DNA from: Nocardiopsis potens DSM 45234
GTDB lineage: Bacteria > Actinomycetota > Actinomycetes > Streptosporangiales > Streptosporangiaceae
Direction: 5' to 3'
NCBI RefSeq assembly: GCF_000341105.1
Contig: NZ_ANBB01000062.1
Location: 18,370 to 82,369, forward strand
DNA length: 64,000 nucleotides
The notes under the pieces: model-generated
Told to the model about the DNA's origin: nothing
The model's database searches: none
What the model saw: only the letters and a program-made list of their open reading frames with translations
Program-made: the position numbers and the translations under genes
Part shown: positions 57,330 through 64,000 of the stretch, in pieces
Layout of the letters: each line of letters starts with the position of its first letter
Position numbering within the stretch: position 1 is the first letter of the stretch

Positions 57330-59026
57330 CTTCCGTTCCCTCCGCTCGCCTCGCCGGCCGGCCCGCCCGCGGCCGCGCGCTCTCCGGGCCGCGGTCCGCC
57401 GTCCGCCGGAAGGTAGGCCGTGAACACGGCGCCCTCGTCGGCGTCCTCGCCGGGCGGCTGCACCCGGACGCTGCCGCCGCGACTCTCGCAGACCTGCCTG
57501 ACCAGTGCCAACCCCAGCCCCCGCTCTCCGTCCCGGGAGGCCTTGGTGGTGAAGCCGTATTCGAAGATCTCCTCGGCGAGCTCGGCCGCCACGCCGCGGC
57601 CGGAGTCGGTGACCCGCACCTCCACCAGGTCGTGCGGGAGCCCGTCGCCGTGCCGGGGGTGCACCCGCACCAGCAGCTCCGCCCAGCCGCCGGGCCCGGC
57701 CGCGGCCACCGAGTCCAGGGCGTTGTCCACCAGGTTGCCCAGGACCAGCACGATGTCGGAGCGGAGCGCGGCGCCCATCCGCTCGGGCACCAGGGTCATC
57801 GGCGAGATGTACAGCTCCGCGCCGCGCTCGGCCGCCTGGGCCGACTTGGCCAGGGTGATCGCGGCGACCGCCGGGTCGGCGATCCGCGCGGAGACGTCGC
57901 CGCTGGTGCGGGCGTGCGCGATGGAGACGTCCTCCAGGTAGGCCCTGGCCTCCTCGTGCGCGCCGAGCTCCAGCATCCCGGCCAGGGTGTGCAGCCGGTT
58001 GGCGAACTCGTGGGTCTGCGCGCGCAGCCCCTTGGTGGCGGTGCGCACCCCGTCCAGTTCGCCGGTGAGCCGGTCCAGCTCGGTGCGGTCGCGCAGGGTC
58101 ACCACGGCGCCCGCGTCCCCGCCGCGGATCCGCACCGGCATCCGGTTGCACACCAGGATCCGCGCCCCGGAGAGCACGATCCGGTCCTCTCCGGCGTCGG
58201 CCCCGGAGACCACGTCGAGCACCCGGCCGGGCAGGCCCAGCTCGTCCAGCCGGGCGCCCTCGCAGTCCTCGGGCAGGCCGAGCATCTTCCGGGCGGGGCG
58301 GTTGACCAGCACCACCCGGCCGGCGGCGTCCACCGCGAGGACCCCCTCGCGGACCGCGTGCAGCAGCGCCTCGCGCCCCTCCAGCAGGGTGGTGATCTCG
58401 GCCGGCTCCAGGCCGTGGGTCTTGGCGCGCAGCCGGCGGGAGAGCGCCCACGCGCCGCCCGCGCCGAGCAGCAGCGCGCCGCCGGTGGTGCCCAGGATCA
58501 GCGGGAACGCGGCGGCCGCCTCGGTCTCCATGTCGGAGACGAGGATGCCGACCGAGACGTAGCCGAGGACGTCGCCCTCCCCGGAGCGGACCGGGACCTT
58601 GGCGCGCACGGTGCGGCCCTGGGTGCCGGTCTGCACCCCGGTCCACTCCTCGCCGCGCGCGGCGGGCCCGGGCGGGGTGGACACCCGCAGTCCGATCAGC
58701 CTCGGGTCGACGTGGGAGTAGCGGATCCCCTCCGGGTCGGCCACCACGATGTACTCGGCGCCGGTGGCCTCGGTGACCCGGATCGCGATCGGGTTGATCA
58801 CGGCGGCCGGGTCGGCCTCCCCGAAGCCGTCGACGATCTGCGGCATGTGCGCGACCGAGCGGGCGATGGCCAGCACCCGCTCGGTGTACTGCTGCTCCAT
58901 CTCCCGGTCGTGGTGGACGAACCAGAGCGTGCCGGTGACCGCCAGTGCCAGGGTGAGCAGCAGCGCATAGCCGATGAACAGGTATCCGGTGAGCGACAGC
59001 CGGACGCGCGGGCTCGGCGGTGCCAT
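57326..59026 (-). CDS. CitA/DcuS-type sensor histidine kinase
   Basis: A 566-residue membrane kinase. Two helices, at about 13-35 and 175-198, flank a periplasmic PAS-like sensor (GAEYIVVADPEGIRYSHVDPRLIG, the CitA signature). A cytoplasmic PAS follows, then the dimerisation region with phospho-acceptor His339 in LRAQTHEFANRLHTLAGMLELG. The ATPase core has VLGNLVDNALDSVAA (N box), VTDSGRGV (G1) and GLGLALVRQVC (G2). The ATG at 59026 follows GGAG. It is coupled to the response-regulator gene. The external ligand is probably citrate or another carboxylate. Confidence 0.92.
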   Translation of the reverse strand: MAPPSPRVRLSLTGYLFIGYALLLTLALAVTGTLWFVHHDREMEQQYTERVLAIARSVAHMPQIVDGFGEADPAAVINPIAIRVTEATGAEYIVVADPEGIRYSHVDPRLIGLRVSTPPGPAARGEEWTGVQTGTQGRTVRAKVPVRSGEGDVLGYVSVGILVSDMETEAAAAFPLILGTTGGALLLGAGGAWALSRRLRAKTHGLEPAEITTLLEGREALLHAVREGVLAVDAAGRVVLVNRPARKMLGLPEDCEGARLDELGLPGRVLDVVSGADAGEDRIVLSGARILVCNRMPVRIRGGDAGAVVTLRDRTELDRLTGELDGVRTATKGLRAQTHEFANRLHTLAGMLELGAHEEARAYLEDVSIAHARTSGDVSARIADPAVAAITLAKSAQAAERGAELYISPMTLVPERMGAALRSDIVLVLGNLVDNALDSVAAAGPGGWAELLVRVHPRHGDGLPHDLVEVRVTDSGRGVAAELAEEIFEYGFTTKASRDGERGLGLALVRQVCESRGGSVRVQPPGEDADEGAVFTAYLPADGGPRPGERAAAGGPAGEASGGNGR

Positions 59027-59077
59027 AAGGGGAACTCCACGTGCGATTGCGCGGCCGGCGGCTCCTCGCCCGCGCGA

Positions 59078-59104
59078 CCAATACGACCAGTATGACGCCA
59101 GTGT
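59078..59104. promoter_or_regulatory. Possible response-regulator site in the tct divergent promoter
   Basis: CCAATAC (59078), CCAGTAT (59087) and CCAGTGT (59098) occur as roughly one-turn-spaced direct repeats in the AT-richer divergent region between the sensor kinase and tctC genes. TTAACAAATCC follows. Such repeats suit a CitB-type regulator, but the match is loose. Confidence 0.35.
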
Positions 59105-59203
59105 TAACAAATCCTTCACTTGCCTGTGTCCCCCCTCACACTGTCATGTGTCCCGCGTTGCCCGCCCCTGTGACCGGCGCCGGGACCGATACACGGAGGA
59201 AGG

Positions 59204-60199
59204 ATGCCGATGAGGATGCCCAGTGCCCTGGCCCGCGTCGCGGGCGGGGCCGCCGCAGCGGCGCTCGTCGCCCTGGCGCTGGTCGACGTCTCGCGCGGCG
59301 CCGAGAGCGGCGACGGCGCGGCGGAGAAGATGCTGCTCGTGGCCCCGGCCGCGCCCGGCGGCGGTTGGGACCTGCTCGCCCGGGAGATGCAGAACGGTTT
59401 GCGCGAGGAGGAGCTGCGCTTCAACGTCGAGGTGCAGAACGCCGAGGGCGCGGGCGGCACCATCGGGCTGACCCAGACGGTCAACCGGGCCGGGCAGGCG
59501 AACATGCTGACCATGACCGGGATGGGCATGGTCGGCGCGGTGGAGACCACCGGGTCGCAGCACACCATGGAGGACGCCACCCCCATCGCGCAGCTCGCCT
59601 CGGAGTACCTGGTGGTGGTCGTCCCCGGGGACTCGCCCTACTCCGACATCAACGAGCTGGCCGAGGCGTGGAAGGCCGACCCGGGCGGGATCCCGGTGGC
59701 CGGCGGCTCCATGGGCGGGGTGGACCAGATCTTCGCCGCCCAGGTCGCCCGGAGCATGGACATCCCGCCGGAGGACATCAACTACCTGCCCTACTCGGGC
59801 GGCGGCGAGGTGCTCACCTCGCTGCTCTCCGGCACCTCCGACATCGGCTTCACCACGCTGAGCGACTTCGCCGACCAGATCGAGAGCGGCAAGGTCAAGG
59901 CCCTGGCCATCTCCTCGCCGGAGCGGCTGGAGGGCGTGGACGTGCCCACCCTGACCGAGTCCGGCTACGAGCTGGAGATGTCCAACTGGCGCGGGGTGAT
60001 CGCCCCGCCCGGCCTCACCGAAGCGGAGACGGCGAAGCTCGAAGAGCTCGTCGCCGAGCTGCGCGATTCCCCCTCCTGGGCCGACACCCTGGAGCGCAAC
60101 CGCTGGACCGACACCTATCAGTCGCGTGAGGAGTTCGAGGAGTTCCTCGACGAGGAGGTCGCCATGACCCAGGAGACCGTGAAGGAGCTGGGGCTGTGA
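59204..60199 (+). CDS. tctC: Tripartite tricarboxylate transporter substrate-binding protein TctC
   Basis: A 331-residue Bug-family periplasmic-type receptor. An N-terminal hydrophobic signal/anchor (ALARVAGGAAAAALVALALVDVSRG) has no lipobox Cys. The body shows VAPAAPGGGWDLLAREMQ, VEVQNAEGAGGTIGLTQ, VAGGSMGGVDQIFAAQVAR, INYLPYSGGGEVLTSLLSG and GVIAPPGLTEAE. It captures citrate-like substrates for TctBA. GGAGGAAGG precedes the ATG. It is the first gene of tctCBA, divergent from the two-component system. Confidence 0.92.
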   Translation: MPMRMPSALARVAGGAAAAALVALALVDVSRGAESGDGAAEKMLLVAPAAPGGGWDLLAREMQNGLREEELRFNVEVQNAEGAGGTIGLTQTVNRAGQANMLTMTGMGMVGAVETTGSQHTMEDATPIAQLASEYLVVVVPGDSPYSDINELAEAWKADPGGIPVAGGSMGGVDQIFAAQVARSMDIPPEDINYLPYSGGGEVLTSLLSGTSDIGFTTLSDFADQIESGKVKALAISSPERLEGVDVPTLTESGYELEMSNWRGVIAPPGLTEAETAKLEELVAELRDSPSWADTLERNRWTDTYQSREEFEEFLDEEVAMTQETVKELGL

Positions 60200-60879
60200 T
60201 GTCCGAGCGCACCGCCGAGAGCGCGGAGGCCGCCTCCGGTACCGGCGCGGAGGACGCCGCCGCGGGGGCCGGCGTCCCGGCGCCGGCCGCGGCCCCCGAG
60301 GACTCCGCCGGTTCCCCCGACGCCGCGCAGGCCGCCGGCCCCGCCGAGGAGGCCGCTGAGGAGACCGCCGAGGAGGCCGCCGCCCCGGACCCGGAGACCA
60401 CCCCCTGGACCGGCCGGTCCGCCTGGGTGTTCCCCGGGGTGACCGCCGCGTTCGGCCTGCTGGCGCTCTCCGGTCTGGCCACCATCGAGCCGCCGCCGCA
60501 CGCCACGCCGCCCGGCCCGACCGTGTTCCCCGCGGTCGTCGGGGTGCTGCTGCTGGTGCTGTCGGCCTGCATGGCGGTGGTCAACGTGCGGGTGGCCCGG
60601 CGCGGCCCGTCCGCCGCGCCCCCGATGCCGCCGGTGGCCTGGCGGCCGGTGCTGATCGTGCTGGGCGCGCTGGCGGTGGCCGCCGCGCTGCTGCAGGCGC
60701 TGGGCTGGCTGCTGACCGGGGCCCTGCTGTTCTGGGCGGTCGCCTACGCGTTCGGCGCCCGCGACCACCTGCGTGACGCCGTGGTGGCGCTGGCGATGTC
60801 CGCGGCCGTCCAGGTCGGTTTCTCGCTCGGGCTGGGGCTGCCCCTGCCCGGTGGCGTTCTGGAGTTGATGTTCCCGTGA
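60199..60879 (+). CDS. tctB: Tripartite tricarboxylate transporter small membrane subunit TctB
   Basis: A 226-residue small permease subunit. The ATG overlaps the tctC stop (TGATG). The first about 65 residues are a disordered Ala/Glu-rich cytoplasmic extension unusual for TctB, which normally has about 150 residues. Four helices follow (for example WVFPGVTAAFGLLALSGLATI and PVLIVLGALAVAAALLQALGWLLTGALLFWAVAYAFG), and the ending FSLGLGLPLPGGVLEL is typical of the family. It pairs with TctA. Confidence 0.88.
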   Translation: MSERTAESAEAASGTGAEDAAAGAGVPAPAAAPEDSAGSPDAAQAAGPAEEAAEETAEEAAAPDPETTPWTGRSAWVFPGVTAAFGLLALSGLATIEPPPHATPPGPTVFPAVVGVLLLVLSACMAVVNVRVARRGPSAAPPMPPVAWRPVLIVLGALAVAAALLQALGWLLTGALLFWAVAYAFGARDHLRDAVVALAMSAAVQVGFSLGLGLPLPGGVLELMFP

Positions 60880-62426
60880 TGGAGTCGTTCTCCCTGCTCC
60901 TCGGGGGGTTCGCGGATGCGCTGAGCCCGGTGAACCTGATGTGGGCGTTCCTCGGGGTGCTGCTGGGCACCGCGGTGGGCGTGCTGCCCGGCATGGGCTC
61001 GGCGATGGCGGTGGCGCTGCTGCTGCCGGTGACCTTCCGGATGGACGCGACCTCGGCGTTCATCCTGTTCGCCGGGGTGTACTACGGCGGGATGTTCGGC
61101 GGGGCGACCACGTCGATCCTGCTGAACACCCCGGGCCAGGCGTCCTCGATCGCCACCACCTACGAGGGCCACAAGATGGCGCTGGGCGGCCGGGCCGCCC
61201 AGGCGCTGGGGACCGCGGTGATCGGCTCGTTCATCGCGAGCATGGTCGGCACCCTGGTCGTGGCGCTGTTCTCGCCGACGATGGTGGCGCTGGCGCTGCA
61301 GTTCGGCCCGGGCGAGTACTTCGCGCTGACCGTGTTCTCCTTCGTGGCGATCGCCGCGGTGGTCTCCGGTTCGGCGCTGCGCGGCATGGCCGCCCTGCTG
61401 ATCGGCCTGGTCATCGGGATGGCCGGGATCGACGGGCAGAGCGGCGCGGCCCGGTTCGACTTCGGCCTGCCGGTGATGCTGGACGGCATCGACGTCATCG
61501 TGGTGACGGTGGGCCTGCTGGCGCTGGCCGAGGTGCTGTACGTGGCGAGCCGGGGGGACAACGCCCCGGACCTGAAGGCGATCAAGACCGGGACGCCGTG
61601 GCTGAAGAAGCGGGACCTGCGGCGCTCGGCCGGCCCGTGGGCCCGCGGCACCGCGCTGGGCTCGCTGTTCGGCCCGATCCCGGGCAGCGGCGCGGAGATC
61701 CCGACGTTCCTCTCGCTGGGGCTGGAGCGGAAGCTGGCGGCCCGCCGGGAGCGGCGCGGCGGTGAGAAGAGCGAGTTCGGCAAGGGCGCCATCGAGGGCG
61801 TGGCCGGGCCGGAGGCGGCCAACAACAGCAGCGCCTCCGGGTCGCTGGTGCCGCTGCTCGGGCTGGGCCTGCCGACCTCGGCGACGGCCGCGATCATGCT
61901 GGCGGCGTTCCAGCAGTACGGGCTGCAGCCGGGCCCGGTGCTCTTCGAGCGCAACGCGGACCTGGTGTGGACGCTGCTGGCCAGCCTGTTCGTCGGCAGC
62001 GTGCTGCTGCTGGTACTGAACCTGCCGTTCGCGCCGCTCTGGGCCAAGCTGCTGAAGCTGCCCAAGCCGTACCTGTACGCCGGCATCACGGTCTGCTCGG
62101 TGCTGGCGGTGTACGCGATCAACTCCTCGGTCGCGCACCTGGTGATGGCGATCGGGATCGCGGTGCTCGGGTTCGGGATGCGGCACTTCGGCGTCCCGGT
62201 CGCCCCGGCGCTGATCGGCGTGGTGCTGGGCCCGATCGCCGAGACCGAGCTGCGCCGCGCCCTGGCGGCGTCCTCCGGCGACCCGTCGATCCTGGTCGGA
62301 AGCGGCATCTCGATCGGCCTGTACGCGCTGGTGCTGGCCGCGGCGGTGTTCTCGGCGGTCTCCGCCGTGCGCCGCGCCCGCGCCCGCAAGGCCGAGACCG
62401 AGACCGAGAAGACCCCAGTGGCCTGA
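60879..62426 (+). CDS. tctA: Tripartite tricarboxylate transporter large permease TctA
   Basis: A 515-residue permease with about 12 helices. LLGTAVGVLPGMGSAMAVALLLPVTFRMDATSAFILFAGVYYGGMFGGATTSILLNTPGQASSIATTYEGHKMA is the family's signature first half. FGPIPGSGAEIPTFLSLGLE and GAIEGVAGPEAANNSSASGSLVPLLGLGLPTSATAAIML mark the second half. It completes the secondary, receptor-dependent importer. The start overlaps the tctB stop (TGATG; a GTG 3 bases earlier is also possible). Confidence 0.93.
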   Translation: MESFSLLLGGFADALSPVNLMWAFLGVLLGTAVGVLPGMGSAMAVALLLPVTFRMDATSAFILFAGVYYGGMFGGATTSILLNTPGQASSIATTYEGHKMALGGRAAQALGTAVIGSFIASMVGTLVVALFSPTMVALALQFGPGEYFALTVFSFVAIAAVVSGSALRGMAALLIGLVIGMAGIDGQSGAARFDFGLPVMLDGIDVIVVTVGLLALAEVLYVASRGDNAPDLKAIKTGTPWLKKRDLRRSAGPWARGTALGSLFGPIPGSGAEIPTFLSLGLERKLAARRERRGGEKSEFGKGAIEGVAGPEAANNSSASGSLVPLLGLGLPTSATAAIMLAAFQQYGLQPGPVLFERNADLVWTLLASLFVGSVLLLVLNLPFAPLWAKLLKLPKPYLYAGITVCSVLAVYAINSSVAHLVMAIGIAVLGFGMRHFGVPVAPALIGVVLGPIAETELRRALAASSGDPSILVGSGISIGLYALVLAAAVFSAVSAVRRARARKAETETEKTPVA

Positions 62427-62447
62427 CCCGTTCCCAGGCCCTTCCCC

Positions 62448-62495
62448 GGGCCGCACCACCGCCCCTCCCCTCCCTGCGGTGGTGCGGCCCCTTTT
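62448..62495 (+). terminator. Rho-independent terminator after tctCBA
   Basis: A perfect 15-bp stem (62448-62462 with 62476-62490) with a 13-base loop is followed by CTTTT. It lies 22 bases past the tctA stop and is one of the few canonical intrinsic terminators in the window. Confidence 0.85.
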
Positions 62496-62555
62496 GCGTC
62501 CTCGCTCCTCCCCTCCCTGCGGGGTGGTCCGGCCCTTCCGCGTCTCGGCGGGGCG

Positions 62556-62990
62556 TCAGCCGCCCTGCGCGCCGCCGGCGCCGGGGAGGCCGCCGGGCAG
62601 GCCCTCGCGGAGGCCGTCCGCGACGAACGTCGCCTGGGCCGCGATGATCCTCCAGCCCGCCCGGCCGCGGATCCAGGTCCGGGTGTAGCGCATCCGGGCG
62701 GCCAGGGGCCGGCCGTCGACGGTCCCTTCCAGCGTGCCGAGGAACCAGGTGACGCCGGTGTGCGCGGTGGCCAGCACCTGGAGCTCCTCCTCTTCGACGC
62801 GGCTCAGCACCTGCCGCCCGGACCGGTGCGCGTGCAGGTCGTCCTGTTTCGAGTGGAGGGTTCCGTCCGGTCCGGTGAACCGCCCGGCATCGTCGATCAG
62901 CTCGTCCAGGACTTCGATGTCGGAGTCGAGCTGGGCGGCCTGGAGGCGCCGTTCCGCCGCGCGGAGGCTTTCGGTGCGGTCGTCGTGCAT
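62556..62990 (-). CDS. NTF2-like / DUF4440 family protein
   Basis: A 144-residue protein of the SnoaL/NTF2 alpha-beta cone fold. RAAERRLQAAQLDSDIEVLDELIDDAGRFTGPDGTLHSKQDDLHAHRSG is the typical first half. ARMRYTRTWIRGRAGWRIIAAQATFV is the conserved second half of DUF4440 proteins. The C-terminus is Gly-rich. The role is unknown; related proteins are small enzymes or ligand binders. It is convergent with tctA. Confidence 0.87.
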   Translation of the reverse strand: MHDDRTESLRAAERRLQAAQLDSDIEVLDELIDDAGRFTGPDGTLHSKQDDLHAHRSGRQVLSRVEEEELQVLATAHTGVTWFLGTLEGTVDGRPLAARMRYTRTWIRGRAGWRIIAAQATFVADGLREGLPGGLPGAGGAQGG

Positions 62991-63249
62991 GCCTCCAGCA
63001 TGGCGGCCGGGGGGCCGGCGGCGTGCGCATTCTTCTCACCGGCGAATCCGGGTCCGGCCCGCCGCTCCGCCGCGCCGAGCGGCCGCCTCCGCGCGAACGC
63101 CCCGCCCCTTCTCCCCCAGTAGCCGCACGGCTCACCGTCACCGCAGGTCAGAGGCCGTATCCGGCCAGGCGGACCGGCCAACCCGGACGCCCCGCCCGCT
63201 GTCCTAACGGCAACGGGCGGGCGGAGACCGCCCGGGAGGGAGGGGCCCC
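62991..63249. other. Divergent gap between NTF2-like and orphan genes
   Basis: About 260 GC-rich bases without a supportable gene, operator or hairpin. The promoters of both flanking genes should lie here. Confidence 0.3.
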
Positions 63250-63849
63250 ATGATCGGGACGGCGGGCGGCATCGCCCTGGCGGACGGCGCACCGGAGGCG
63301 ACCGGGGCAGAGGCGGCCGGGACGGACGGCGGGCCGGGGCCCGGCGGCCGGGGCCGGGGCCTGCTCTCCCCCGGTCGGCTCTGGGCGGCCAGGGCGCTGC
63401 TCGTGGCGGCGGCCGCGGTGGGGTGGGCGGCGGCCGGGGACGCCGCCCCCTCGGAGGAGCGGATCGCGGTGAAGGTCACCGCGCGGACCAATGGGGCCAC
63501 CGGCACGGTGATCGAGGGCTACCGCGCCGAGGACGGCGGGATCACCCTCGTCTACGCGGCCCGCGGCTGCACTGCCATCGGCCCGGTCCGGGCAGCGGAG
63601 GACTCCTCGACCGTCCAGGTCTCGGCCACCGAGGTCTACACCGAGGCCCAGCTGGCCGACTGCACGGGAGCAGCGGGGGGCTCGGGAGGAGCGGAAGGCG
63701 CGGGAGGCGCCGCCCCTGCGTCCGGCGGTACGGCGGGGCGGGCCGGCGGGCACGCCGAACTGGAGAGCCCGCTCGGCTCCCGTGATGTCGTCGACGCGGC
63801 CGGCCGCCCGGTCCCCGAGTGCACCTCGCTGACCTGCGCCGCCGACTGA
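63250..63849 (+). CDS. Small membrane-anchored protein of unknown function
   Basis: A 199-residue protein I do not recognise. A low-complexity Gly/Ala-rich start (about 1-38) is followed by one hydrophobic segment (ARALLVAAAAVGWAAAG, about 41-57). An extracytoplasmic region follows, with a compact predicted beta-rich part (RIAVKVTARTNGATGTVIEGYRAEDGGITLVYAARGC...). A Gly/Ala/Ser linker and a final CTSLTC complete the protein. Four cysteines in the outer part could form two disulfides. GGGAGG precedes the ATG by about 8 bases. The right-edge repeat units start about 15 bases after its stop. Confidence 0.65.
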   Translation: MIGTAGGIALADGAPEATGAEAAGTDGGPGPGGRGRGLLSPGRLWAARALLVAAAAVGWAAAGDAAPSEERIAVKVTARTNGATGTVIEGYRAEDGGITLVYAARGCTAIGPVRAAEDSSTVQVSATEVYTEAQLADCTGAAGGSGGAEGAGGAAPASGGTAGRAGGHAELESPLGSRDVVDAAGRPVPECTSLTCAAD

Positions 63850-63865
63850 AAGACATCCGGCCGAG

Positions 63866-64000
63866 CGCGGCGCCCCACGGGGCGGGGGTTCAAGCGGGCG
63901 GCGACGGCGGGGAGGGGCACCGGCCGGTCGGTCGGGCGCGGCGCCTCGCGGAGCGAAGGTTCAAGCAGGCGGCGACGGCAGCGGTAGGGCCGGGGCGCGG
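63866..64000 (+). repeat. Two more forward units of the roughly 70-bp repeat, running off the window
   Basis: Units starting near 63867 and 63938 show the same core (GCGCGGCGCCCCACGGGGCG, then TTCAAGC and GGCGGCGACGGCGG) and the ACCGGCCGGTCGGTC tail as the arrays at 53.5-54.9 kb. This shows that the repeat is dispersed in the genome. The array continues beyond 64000. Confidence 0.85.

Overview
This is a 64 kb chromosomal stretch of a very high-GC (about 75% by eye) actinobacterium. The best guess is a filamentous Nocardiopsis/Streptomonospora-like actinomycete. Supporting signs are the third-position G/C bias, frequent GTG starts, leaderless regulators, an E. coli-orientation type I-E CRISPR repeat, a fused lysX, an SAM-dependent methyltransferase of the PF04672 type, and RsbW-like ATPases beside an XRE/DUF5753-like gene. 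This is inferred from gene content; no database search was possible. No rRNA, tRNA, phage, transposase or cas gene is visible.

Layout. 0-7.4 kb: XRE/DUF5753-like fragment, RsbW-like ATPase, GDPD phosphodiesterase, amidohydrolase, and a fabG-fadE-fadE fatty-acid operon followed by a methyltransferase. 7.4-16.3 kb: threonine aldolase, a 64-bp perfect palindrome, the biotin ECF transporter bioY/bioM/bioN, a lactonase, and an AsnC-type regulator divergent from an AbgT transporter plus M20 peptidase. 16.5-23.1 kb: HrpA helicase, dihydroxyacetone kinase dhaM/dhaK/dhaL, and a four-repeat CRISPR array without cas genes. 23.1-29 kb: arylamine N-acetyltransferase with a divergent MarR, a DUF418 membrane protein with a divergent TetR, a CurA-like reductase and an LCP cell-wall ligase.

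29-37.7 kb: an MFS exporter, a rifampin-phosphotransferase-like enzyme and a TetR (a candidate drug-resistance cassette), a DUF4956-VTC pair preceded by three 11-bp direct repeats, two TetR genes, and a VOC protein. 37.7-48.7 kb: an exported SurE-like lipoprotein, FadH, PadR, ArsR-SRPBCC, aldo/keto reductase, a second CurA-like reductase with TetR, IclR, a monooxygenase, DUF998 and an alpha/beta hydrolase. 48.8-53.4 kb: lysX and a CPBP protease. 53.4-55 kb: a gene-free region built of six forward and six inverted roughly 70-bp repeat units around a 293-bp element with 24-bp terminal inverted repeats; the same repeat reappears at the right edge of the window. 55-63.8 kb: two methyltransferases, a CitA/CitB-type two-component system divergent from tctC-tctB-tctA, an NTF2-like protein and a small membrane-anchored orphan.

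The dominant theme is regulator-target pairs: many catabolic or efflux genes sit beside a one-component regulator, and most of those intergenic gaps contain a clean inverted repeat that can be read directly. The least explained material is the inverted repeat array at 53.5-54.9 kb, the 64-bp zero-loop palindrome at 8.65 kb, and the Rph-like/MFS/TetR cassette.
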